A DNA stretch of 34,163 nucleotides from positions 1-34,163 of the forward strand of contig CAYXGT010000019.1 of NCBI GenBank assembly GCA_964464635.1, written 5' to 3'. This DNA is from CAYLMG01 sp964464635 (lineage in GTDB: Bacteria; Planctomycetota; Phycisphaerae; Sedimentisphaerales; Anaerobacaceae). Position numbers and translations under genes: made by a program. Shown one piece after another: positions 22,783 through 29,875 of the stretch; the stretch's first letter is position 1, and every line of letters starts with the position of its first letter. The notes below the pieces were generated by a model. The model had not been told where the DNA came from, made no database searches, and worked only from the letters and a program-made list of their open reading frames with translations.

Positions 22783-24696
22783 TTATTCTTCCACTTTTAT
22801 TTTCAGGGCCTTTTTATCTTCGATAATGGTCCCCGTCTTCGAGCTTCGCTCAATCCAGTGCCGATACGGCTGCGCATCCAGGGCCCTTTTCGAATCGCCG
22901 AGAATAAGCGCCTTGGTATCGGGTAAATCATCCAGTTCAGCCCTCTCCAGAACAATGCCGCCGGCCGGCAATACCAGAATACAATACAGCCTGTCCCGCT
23001 CTACGGACAATATCTCTTTCATCGCCTCGATAAGCGTCTTAAAATTCGTCGCTGCAAATCTGTGCGGCACAGCCTGATTCAAAAATCTCAAATATTCGCT
23101 GCCTCCACAAACAATCAGATTATACTCGCCCGGCTCCAGATTTTCAGGTACATCAATGCTGTACCGCAAACGCCTTTTCGGTGACAATACCGATTCCAGA
23201 ATCACTTCTATATCAAGCGGCTCACCAGCTTTTATCGTCGAATCCAAAACCTGAACAGACCATATATGCGAGGCAATATTTTCAGGCTTTATCCGGATTT
23301 CAATATCTATTGATTCTATGCCCACCCGCCTGAAAGGATTATTCATAACAAGCCGTATCGAATTAACAGTCTCTATAAATAAATCGGAAATGCCCTGCCC
23401 CGTCGAGATATTTTCAAAAGCAATTGTACCCGCCCCCTCGATACCGAGGCTGACCTTATATTCCAGCATATTATCAGGCGGCAAATCACCGCCATAAAGA
23501 GCTGCCCCGCTTATCACTGCACCAATCATACTGCCGGTAAGCAGCCGATTGTAGGCGACCCTGCAGTTAAACACCTTCTGTTCCGTATCGTTATAACGGT
23601 CCACCTTTACAGTCATCGGAAACGTATAAGCCTCCGCCCCGATTTGCCCCCGAACAGCAATGGCCTCGTCAACCCTCAATGCACCGACTACTTCGAGCAT
23701 ACTGGAAATTTTGAAGGAACGAACCCTGCTCGCAACAACCGTATGAATCCGGCCCGTAGCCATAGGCAAATCGACCGGCCCGTAAGTCAATAAACCGTGG
23801 CCAAAACCATACACCCTGTCACCAATCACCTCCGTCGCCGTCCCCGTCGCAATCATCGTTATATCACCTGTCACTAAGGGTATCAAAAGAGATGAACCAG
23901 GTTCTAATTGCACGCCAGAGCCGCTCGCAGCCCGCGGCCTCGCCGCGAGGCGGGCACCGCTCTTTGAAGCGCCGCCGCCGGGACCGGCAACCGCCATAAG
24001 GCCGAATGATTCTAACTCGGCCCCTAATCGTTCCACAACGGAGTTAGGCAAACCTGAAATTACAACCGGACATCGCAAAGCCGGCATACCGCCCGAATAT
24101 TGACTTCTCGATTCCAGATAATTTTTGAAACGCCTCTCAACCTCGGCAAAATCCAAAGGGCCGGTATAATCAAAAAGAACACCGGAAAGTCCCGCCCCGA
24201 AATCCTCTCCAGAATCGCCGCCCTTACCTGCCTCGTGCATATCCTCGATCGGCGTCACTCCGTAAAGCGGGTCCTTGCTGTTCGACCACCCGAAAGCCAT
24301 CGCCCCCGCCAGCCGGCCGTCAATATAAACAGGCGAGCCGCTGCAGCCGGCTATCACACCCGCATGCATAAACCGCTCATCGTCCACTTTCACAAGAATT
24401 GCATCCCTGCCGTCATTCATATTAAAAACCACGCTAACCACCTCAAGGTCGAACCTTTCAATCTCGGTGCCCTTAAGACAGCTAAGACAATAGCCTTTCA
24501 TACCCGCCTGTATTTCATCAACCGTAATGTACCTGCTCTTACCCGCGGCCTCGCCGCGAGGCGGGTCCAACTGCTCAGAACCGCCGGACAACGAAGCAAT
24601 TAAAAGAATAAAAACCGGCAAAAGCACCGGCCGAAATGTTCTATTAATCCGCAGCGGGCAACAAAATCTCAGGCATAATCGAATTTTATTAAGCAT
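22783..24696 (-). CDS. SpoIVB-type S55 peptidase domain protein, exported
   Basis: 637 residues from the ATG at 24696, preceded by AAAGGG; an in-frame TTG at 24717 is less likely. An N-terminal signal/anchor segment (about 23-38, PVLLPVFILLIASLSG) implies export. The S55 domain starts near residue 56 with ITVDEIQAGMKGYCLSCLKGTE and contains the serine motif AGCSGSPVYIDGRLAGAMAFGW (key GCSGSP 117-122) and GVTPIEDM. A GFGHGLL segment near residue 298 may supply the histidine. The family is named after Bacillus SpoIVB, a signalling serine protease, but planctomycetes do not sporulate, so the substrate is unknown. Two 26-bp palindromes lie inside the gene (copies B and C). It heads a four-gene minus-strand run. 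Confidence 0.82.
   Translation of the reverse strand: MLNKIRLCLRFCCPLRINRTFRPVLLPVFILLIASLSGGSEQLDPPRGEAAGKSRYITVDEIQAGMKGYCLSCLKGTEIERFDLEVVSVVFNMNDGRDAILVKVDDERFMHAGVIAGCSGSPVYIDGRLAGAMAFGWSNSKDPLYGVTPIEDMHEAGKGGDSGEDFGAGLSGVLFDYTGPLDFAEVERRFKNYLESRSQYSGGMPALRCPVVISGLPNSVVERLGAELESFGLMAVAGPGGGASKSGARLAARPRAASGSGVQLEPGSSLLIPLVTGDITMIATGTATEVIGDRVYGFGHGLLTYGPVDLPMATGRIHTVVASRVRSFKISSMLEVVGALRVDEAIAVRGQIGAEAYTFPMTVKVDRYNDTEQKVFNCRVAYNRLLTGSMIGAVISGAALYGGDLPPDNMLEYKVSLGIEGAGTIAFENISTGQGISDLFIETVNSIRLVMNNPFRRVGIESIDIEIRIKPENIASHIWSVQVLDSTIKAGEPLDIEVILESVLSPKRRLRYSIDVPENLEPGEYNLIVCGGSEYLRFLNQAVPHRFAATNFKTLIEAMKEILSVERDRLYCILVLPAGGIVLERAELDDLPDTKALILGDSKRALDAQPYRHWIERSSKTGTIIEDKKALKIKVEE
23930..23955. 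repeat. 26-bp palindromic repeat, copy B (inside the S55 gene)
   Basis: Plus strand begins GCCCGCGGCCTCGCCGCG and ends AGGCGGGC, the exact reverse complement of copy A. In the S55 gene it encodes ARLAARPRA, a different frame from copy C. Confidence 0.75.
24541..24566. repeat. 26-bp palindromic repeat, copy C (inside the S55 gene)
   Basis: Identical to copy B except for its terminal bases (A...T in place of G...C), a compensated change that keeps the palindrome. It is read as PPRGEAAG, just after the export signal. Confidence 0.75.
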
Positions 24697-24726
24697 CCGT
24701 ACCCTTTCTGCTAACAAACGGCTACG

Positions 24727-24754
24727 ATTTTATTACCAGTTAAGGATATTGCAA
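24727..24754 (-). promoter_or_regulatory. Promoter of the S55 peptidase run
   Basis: Minus strand TTGCAA (24754-24749), 16-bp spacer, TAAAAT (24732-24727). It overlaps the divergent promoter at the same palindromic -35 box. Confidence 0.5.
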
Positions 24755-24777
24755 GCCAAAACGAATTTTATTATAAT
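24749..24777 (+). promoter_or_regulatory. Promoter of the TPR membrane protein gene
   Basis: TTGCAA (24749-24754), 17-bp spacer, perfect TATAAT (24772-24777). The predicted start near 24784 lies just before the hairpin repeat at 24788. Confidence 0.6.
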
Positions 24778-24787
24778 CTGACCCGGC

Positions 24788-24857
24788 GTAACACGAGCTT
24801 CAAGCCCGCGGCCTCGCCGAGACCGGCAAGTCGAGGCGGGAGGCAGGCTCGTGTTGC
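24788..24857. repeat. Composite hairpin repeat in the leader (outer stem plus expanded copy D)
   Basis: Outer 9-bp stem AACACGAGC (24790-24798) / GCTCGTGTT (24847-24855). Inside its loop lies GCCCGCGGCCTCGCC (24804-24818) and CGAGGCGGG (24832-24840), the two ends of the 26-bp palindrome separated by 13 extra bases. The outer stem is related to the repeat at 25733-25759. Confidence 0.65.
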
Positions 24858-24902
24858 AAAGTGGCACAGACAAAATTGTTTCGGGAAAGGAAAGGCAAAA
24901 AT

Positions 24903-25736
24903 ATGAAACATGGACACCGACATGAACTCAAGACCAACGATTTGGCCGAGTGGCTCGCAAACCTGCCTCAATGGTTCCGGCAAAATCGAAATACAATCAT
25001 TTATGTCGCTGTAGTTGTAATCGTCGTTGCAGGTTATTACTTCTGGCACAACTATCAGACTAATGTGGTAGCCGTCAGAAAACAAACATACTTTACACAG
25101 GTTCTCAACCAGCTGCCGGAAAGAAAAGCTCGAGTTCTTTACGCCTATGCACAGGGATTAGACTACTCCTTTGAGCTCCTCGAACTCGCCAAAGAGCTAT
25201 CAGCACTCGCACAAAACACAAAAAATGTGAAAATGGCCGCCATCGCTTTAATCGAACAGGGACAGATACTGAGAACAGAGCTGCATTATCGTCGCAAAAG
25301 CCCCGACGCCGACGAGCTGCAAAGCCAGATTACTCAGGCGCAAAACGCATATAAAAAAGCGCTCAATATACTCGCTTCAAAAGGCGAAGACCAGGCACAA
25401 AAACTGAACCCGGCTCTCGTCGCAGAGGCTAAATTCGGGCTCGGACTTTGCGAGGAAGAGCTCGGAAATTTCGACGAAGCAAAAAAAATCTATACCGGAA
25501 TTACAGAAACAGCCGAGCTCAAAAACACAACAGCCGCCGCTCAGGCAAAGCTGCGGCTTGACACGATGGATGGATACGAAGAAAAAATAGCTTTTAAACC
25601 GGCTCCCAGGCCGCTGCCGGAAACCTTAACAATTCCACAGGAACTACTACAGCCGGTTCCGACGGACACAAACGAACAGCAGGAACTCTCCGACCTGATG
25701 ACTGTGATAGATACAAATTGGCTCGAACCGAAGTAA
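24903..25736 (+). CDS. Membrane-anchored TPR-like protein (YfgM-like)
   Basis: 277 residues from the ATG at 24903, preceded by GGAAAGG; a longer frame from 24861 adds 14 residues that cover the ribosome site. A short cytoplasmic N-terminus is followed by one transmembrane helix (31-48, TIIYVAVVVIVVAGYYFW) and a mostly helical region with TPR-like pairs (AIALIEQGQILRTEL; AQNAYKKALNIL; KFGLGLCEEELGNFDEAKKIY). It ends in a proline-rich tail. Topology resembles YfgM, an ancillary subunit of the Sec translocon that works with periplasmic chaperones, but the match is by architecture only. The stop codon lies inside a palindromic repeat. It is followed closely by an rluD-like gene. Confidence 0.68.
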   Translation: MKHGHRHELKTNDLAEWLANLPQWFRQNRNTIIYVAVVVIVVAGYYFWHNYQTNVVAVRKQTYFTQVLNQLPERKARVLYAYAQGLDYSFELLELAKELSALAQNTKNVKMAAIALIEQGQILRTELHYRRKSPDADELQSQITQAQNAYKKALNILASKGEDQAQKLNPALVAEAKFGLGLCEEELGNFDEAKKIYTGITETAELKNTTAAAQAKLRLDTMDGYEEKIAFKPAPRPLPETLTIPQELLQPVPTDTNEQQELSDLMTVIDTNWLEPK

Positions 25737-25759
25737 CACGGGCATCTTGTCCGTGTTAC
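25733..25759. repeat. 27-bp hairpin repeat overlapping a stop codon
   Basis: GTAACACGG (25733-25741) pairs with CCGTGTTAC (25751-25759) around a 9-nt loop. The TAA stop of the upstream gene (25734-25736) lies in the left arm. It is related in sequence to the outer stem at 24788-24857. Confidence 0.7.
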
Positions 25760-25768
25760 AAATTTATC

Positions 25769-26770
25769 GTGAAGCAGAATATTACAAACAAAATACCGAA
25801 TAATCCGGATAAACCTCTGGTACTTCACGTCGGCCATTCGGTAAAAGAGCGAAGAATCGATAAATACCTGCACAGCAGATTCGGCAATTACAGCAGGGCA
25901 ATGATTCAGCAAATCATCAAAGCCGGCGGGGCAAAAGTCAACGGCCAGCCCGTAAAACCAAGCTTCAGGCTTTCCCATAATGACAAAATCGAACTAACAT
26001 TGCCCGAACTGCCAGAAAAAGAGATACTGCCGGAAAATATCCCTCTCAACATCATTTACGAAGATGACGATATCATCGTCCTTAATAAGCCCGCAGATAT
26101 ACTCGTCCACCCCGCAAGGGGCAATCTGCACGGAACACTCGTAAACGCACTCAGCTTTTATTCCGACAAACTCTCAAGCGGCCTCGGAGAATTTCGACCC
26201 GGCATCGTGCACCGCCTCGACAGAAACACCACGGGAGTTATGGTCGTTACAAAAAACGAAATCGCACAGTGGAAAATCGCAAAACAGTTCGAAACCCGCC
26301 GGACAAAAAAAGAATACCTCGCGCTCGTTCACGGAACGCCGCAGCTCTCCTCGGACCGCATCAATGCTCCGCTCGGAATACATCCGAAGGTAAGAGAAAA
26401 ATATGCCGTCAGAACCCAAAACGGTAAAGAAGCGGTAACTTTCTATGAAGTGCTCGAAGAATTTCGCGGCTTTGCTTTCTTAAAACTTTTTCCCAAAACA
26501 GGCAGAACTCACCAGATACGTGTGCACTTATCTCATCTGAAGCATCCCATAGTTGCCGATGATATGTACGGCGGAAAATTCGTCTATCTCTGGCAGTTAG
26601 CCGATGCCGAACCAGCCGTCGAAGAACCGATTATCAACCGCCCTGCACTGCACGCCCTCAGCCTCGAATTCAAACACCCAACTACCGATAAACAGGTCAA
26701 ATTCGAAGCCCCCATCCCTGACGATATGCAAAATCTGCTGGAAATGCTGCGAAAATACAGGTGTAAGTAA
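25769..26770 (+). CDS. RluD-family ribosomal large-subunit pseudouridine synthase
   Basis: 333 residues from a GTG at 25769. An N-terminal S4 RNA-binding domain (RRIDKYLHSRFGNYSRAMIQQIIKAGGAKVNG, about residues 30-61) is followed by the catalytic domain. The motif GIVHRLDRNTTG contains the catalytic aspartate D151 (usual form HRLDKDTSG). Downstream landmarks are KKEYLALVHG and LFPKTGRTHQIRVHL. The enzyme converts specific uridines of 23S rRNA to pseudouridine; the exact target cannot be deduced. The start is uncertain: an open frame reaches back to a TTG at 25718, but it would translate the hairpin repeat at 25733-25759. No ribosome site is clear before the GTG. The gene directly follows the TPR membrane protein. 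Confidence 0.88.
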   Translation: MKQNITNKIPNNPDKPLVLHVGHSVKERRIDKYLHSRFGNYSRAMIQQIIKAGGAKVNGQPVKPSFRLSHNDKIELTLPELPEKEILPENIPLNIIYEDDDIIVLNKPADILVHPARGNLHGTLVNALSFYSDKLSSGLGEFRPGIVHRLDRNTTGVMVVTKNEIAQWKIAKQFETRRTKKEYLALVHGTPQLSSDRINAPLGIHPKVREKYAVRTQNGKEAVTFYEVLEEFRGFAFLKLFPKTGRTHQIRVHLSHLKHPIVADDMYGGKFVYLWQLADAEPAVEEPIINRPALHALSLEFKHPTTDKQVKFEAPIPDDMQNLLEMLRKYRCK

Positions 26771-26809
26771 CATACTTTAGATGCACGTTAGCTCATAATG
26801 AAAAAGTTC

Positions 26810-26838
26810 TTGACAAAAGAGCCTGATCGCTTTAATAT
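26810..26838 (+). promoter_or_regulatory. Sigma70-type promoter for the DNRLRE/GEVED gene
   Basis: Perfect TTGACA (26810-26815), 17-bp spacer, TAATAT (26833-26838; 4 of 6). The next gene start is 250 nt downstream. Confidence 0.55.
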
Positions 26839-26868
26839 ATAGATTATATAACCGATAATAGAAGGAGT

Positions 26869-27045
26869 ATGTTATTTATTGCCCAAGTTTTAGCCGGCGG
26901 GGGAGCTGTATTGGCTATCTTAATGCTCATACAGCGGAGATGTGTTTTATCTTTTTTCCCCTGTCTCTTCACAAATTTCACAGTTTATGCTTCAGCAGGC
27001 AAGCCGACAGAATTGTGGCTTCGCATACAATCTATATCTATATAA
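26869..27045 (+). CDS. Possible 58-residue hydrophobic leader peptide
   Basis: Starts MLFIAQVLAGGGAVLAILMLIQ: one clear hydrophobic helix (residues 2-21) followed by QRR. The ATG at 26869 is only 1 nt after GGAG, too close for efficient initiation. A TTG at 26911 (codon 15) has GGGGGAG at good spacing, giving a 44-residue version. It lies between a good promoter and the large secreted-protein gene. Coding status is uncertain; it may just be open leader sequence. Confidence 0.25.
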   Translation: MLFIAQVLAGGGAVLAILMLIQRRCVLSFFPCLFTNFTVYASAGKPTELWLRIQSISI

Positions 27046-27088
27046 AATTTAATATATGATAAACTAAAAGTTATTAGGAGGATTTAAA

Positions 27089-29692
27089 GTGAAAACAACA
27101 ATTTCCAAAACAAAACTATTATTGGCTTGTATTCTTACATTGGCTTTGGCCCCGTATGTCTTCGCCGGAACCGTGACCATTAGCCCTTCCGACGACTCTT
27201 ACGTATCGAGCGCTGACAATATGGAAAACTACGGAATCAGTAATTATATGATAGTCGGCGAATGGGACGGTGCGTCACCTTATGGCATATGCAGGTCATA
27301 CCTTATGTTCGACCTGAGCTCAATACCCGCCGGACAGGTAATAACTTCTGCAGAGCTTCATATAAACTGTAAGGAAATTTACAGCGCACCGGTACTAACA
27401 GGGGCGCACTTCTTATCAGACGACACCTGGACGGAATACAATATTACCTGGTACAATGCACCAACCGGATTCAACTCTTCCGCAACCGATACCCAGACAC
27501 TGGCTGTAGGTGACAACTCCTGGAACGTAACGAGTGATGCTCAGAATACCTATACCGGCGACGGTACATACAGCGTTGTAATGAAGCTGCCGACAGAAGC
27601 CGCGAGCGCTAAAGGCGCATGGCTCCACAGCAAAGAATACACCGAGCAATCAAAACACCCATACCTCGAAGTTGAATATGAAAATGCACCGGAAGAGCTG
27701 GATTACGGCGATGCACCGGATGATATCCTGGTACCGAAGTATCCGACTTTATCATTCAATAACGGCGCATGTCATCCTGTTTCCGCAGCTGCACCTGTTT
27801 ATCTCGGCAATAACGTGGATTCAGAGATAAACGGACAACCTAATGCTACAGCAACCGGCGATGATATCGCTGGAATTGACGATGAAGATGGAGTCACCTT
27901 CACCAGTGCAATTGTAAGCGGCGGCGTTGTCACTCTTGATGTCGTAGCTTCAATAGACGGTTATCTTAATGCCTGGCTTGACCTTAACGCCGACGGAGAC
28001 TGGGCGGACCTCGGCGAACAGATATTCACAAACGAGCCGCTTAACGCAGGAAACAACTCGATTAATTTCAGTGTGCCCTTTACTTCTTACACAGGTGACA
28101 CATTTGCTCGATTCCGTTTCAGCACATTCCAGGGATTGTCTTATCAGGGAAGAGGCCTGAATGGCGAAGTTGAGGATTATAAAGTCACTATAGAAAGTAA
28201 TACGAACGTCAAATGGATTCAAATGCCGGATGTAACCCCCAACGGAATAGATATTCGAGTTGACAATACCGATGGGATGCAGCGCTGGCTTGGAGATGAC
28301 TTTGAATGCTCCACACCAGGCCTCATAACCGACATTCATCTATGGTGCTCCTGGCTGTACAACGAAGTTACACCGGTAAACAGATTTAAACTGAGTATTT
28401 TCAGCGATGACCCCATCGGCGAGGGAGGCTCCGACCCCGACAATCAATTCTCAAAACCCGATGAATTACTCTGGAATCAGGAATTCGTGGGAGTAGAATT
28501 CACCGAAAGCCTATACGCTGAAGTGCAACCCGGTGAATGGTGGTGGGATGTCCTGCAGGGTGAGCTGATAGAAAATGGAGACACCCAGATTTGGCAATAC
28601 GATATTTACATCGAGCCTGAAAGAGCATTCCGCCAGACCGGCTCATCAACCAATCCAAAGATTTACTGGCTGGTTGTCAGAGTAGAAACTTTTGGCGGAC
28701 AGATTGGCTGGAAAACACGACGTTGGCCGGCCCACTATAACGACGACGCCGTTTTTGATGCCGGAAGCGAGTTGCCCCGAATTTGGCGCGAGCTGCGCTA
28801 CCCGCCGGGACACCCTTATTATGAGTATGAACTGAATTCGATTGATATGGCATTTGTCATTACTACCCAGCCTGAAACAGAACCGGCTATGGACCTGGGC
28901 GATGCACCGGACAGCACCAATAACTACGGTTCAATTATGAACGCTTATCCCGGCGTGCAGGCTAATTTCCCAACAGTATTTAATGACGGCACCGGCGCCG
29001 GGCCTTACGGACCGCTACACAAGCTGCCGGAAACCGTGGCATTCTTGGGCGAAGATGTAACTTTAGAGCTGGAGGCAGACACAGGACCCGATGAAGACGG
29101 CGTTAATAACATTGACCCGCCAAATAATGCCCCCGACCAGGATGTAGCCGACGACGGCGTGCTGGGCATTCCTCTTAATCTGCCGCGATGCAAGCCGGTG
29201 ACCTTCAAGTACGATGTCAACGTTGTAAATCCATTGGGAGCCAACCAGGTACTTTACGTTAACGCCTGGTTCGACTTCAACCGCGATGGTGACTGGGATG
29301 ATGTCCTTGACTGCGGTTCGTTAGCATCCCTGCCGGTACCCGAGTGGGCCGTCCAAAATCAGGTGCTCGTAGGCCTTTTACCGGGTATTCATACTATTGA
29401 AACGCCTCAGTTCTTAAGCTGGCATCCGGCGCTGCTGCCCGGCGAAGAAACACCACCTTTATGGATGCGAATTACCCTTGCCGAGCAGCCCTGGTCTAGC
29501 GGAAGCGCACCAGGCGTCACCGGCAACGGCGGAAGCGGACCAGCCGCCGGATACGACATGGGTGAAACAGAGGATTACATATTTGTACCCGATACAACCT
29601 GCGTAAGGTGCCCGGACCTCAATTGCGACGGCTTTGTTAACTTTGTGGACGTTGCCATATTAGCTAACAAATGGCTGCAATACTGTCCATAA
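27089..29692 (+). CDS. Large secreted modular protein: DNRLRE, GEVED repeats and C-terminal dockerin-like motif
   Basis: 867 residues. The start is a GTG at 27089 with AGGAGG 7 nt upstream. A signal peptide (about 1-26, ending YVFA) is followed by a DNRLRE-type domain (about 27-200; SDDSYVSSADNMENYG, RSYLMFDLSSIP, AELHINCK). Next come a first GEVED domain (about 205-370; LDYGDAPDD ... NGEVEDYKVTIE), a middle domain opening VKWIQMPDVTPNGIDI (about 373-600) and a second GEVED-like domain (about 605-838; MDLGDAPDS ... GETEDYIFVPD). The C-terminus CPDLNCDGFVNFVDVAILAN resembles one calcium-binding half of a type I dockerin. It is probably a cell-surface or extracellular carbohydrate/adhesion protein. 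No cohesin is seen nearby. A strong terminator follows. Confidence 0.85.
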   Translation: MKTTISKTKLLLACILTLALAPYVFAGTVTISPSDDSYVSSADNMENYGISNYMIVGEWDGASPYGICRSYLMFDLSSIPAGQVITSAELHINCKEIYSAPVLTGAHFLSDDTWTEYNITWYNAPTGFNSSATDTQTLAVGDNSWNVTSDAQNTYTGDGTYSVVMKLPTEAASAKGAWLHSKEYTEQSKHPYLEVEYENAPEELDYGDAPDDILVPKYPTLSFNNGACHPVSAAAPVYLGNNVDSEINGQPNATATGDDIAGIDDEDGVTFTSAIVSGGVVTLDVVASIDGYLNAWLDLNADGDWADLGEQIFTNEPLNAGNNSINFSVPFTSYTGDTFARFRFSTFQGLSYQGRGLNGEVEDYKVTIESNTNVKWIQMPDVTPNGIDIRVDNTDGMQRWLGDDFECSTPGLITDIHLWCSWLYNEVTPVNRFKLSIFSDDPIGEGGSDPDNQFSKPDELLWNQEFVGVEFTESLYAEVQPGEWWWDVLQGELIENGDTQIWQYDIYIEPERAFRQTGSSTNPKIYWLVVRVETFGGQIGWKTRRWPAHYNDDAVFDAGSELPRIWRELRYPPGHPYYEYELNSIDMAFVITTQPETEPAMDLGDAPDSTNNYGSIMNAYPGVQANFPTVFNDGTGAGPYGPLHKLPETVAFLGEDVTLELEADTGPDEDGVNNIDPPNNAPDQDVADDGVLGIPLNLPRCKPVTFKYDVNVVNPLGANQVLYVNAWFDFNRDGDWDDVLDCGSLASLPVPEWAVQNQVLVGLLPGIHTIETPQFLSWHPALLPGEETPPLWMRITLAEQPWSSGSAPGVTGNGGSGPAAGYDMGETEDYIFVPDTTCVRCPDLNCDGFVNFVDVAILANKWLQYCP

Positions 29693-29722
29693 CCGATAAC
29701 AGGTCTTAAATCTTAAAAAACC

Positions 29723-29763
29723 AGAAAGGGCTGCAAATTTTTTTTGCAGCCCTTTCTCTTTTT
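29723..29763 (+). terminator. Strong terminator after the DNRLRE/GEVED gene
   Basis: A perfect 15-bp stem, arm AGAAAGGGCTGCAAA (29723-29737) with 29743-29757, a 5-T loop and a CTTTTT tail. It lies 30 nt after the stop codon. Confidence 0.92.
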
Positions 29764-29849
29764 AATTAGGCCTTGTTGTTGGAGAGCTGGTTATTAACCG
29801 CCATCTATTGTGAAATTTCTTTTTGATTTTTTAATATTTTATCTTCTTC

Positions 29850-29875
29850 GAGAAACGAGCCACGAGATACGAATA
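29850..29875. repeat. Short GA-rich simple repeat
   Basis: Contains GAGAAACGAGCCACGAGAT, built of ACGAG-like units, immediately after the ktrA-like stop codon. The same type of unit recurs at 33982-34010. Confidence 0.5.

Larger units (their letters stand above)
26771..27088 (+). other. 318-nt leader region of the DNRLRE/GEVED protein
   Basis: Holds a promoter at 26810-26838 and, after a predicted start near 26845, an untranslated leader of about 240 nt. A 58-codon ORF lies within it (26869-27045). No known riboswitch was recognised. Confidence 0.5.

Noticed and set aside
25718..25768. Extended N-terminus of the RluD-like protein from a TTG start
   Set aside because: The extra 17 residues are encoded largely by the palindromic repeat that also holds the upstream stop codon, and no ribosome site precedes the TTG.
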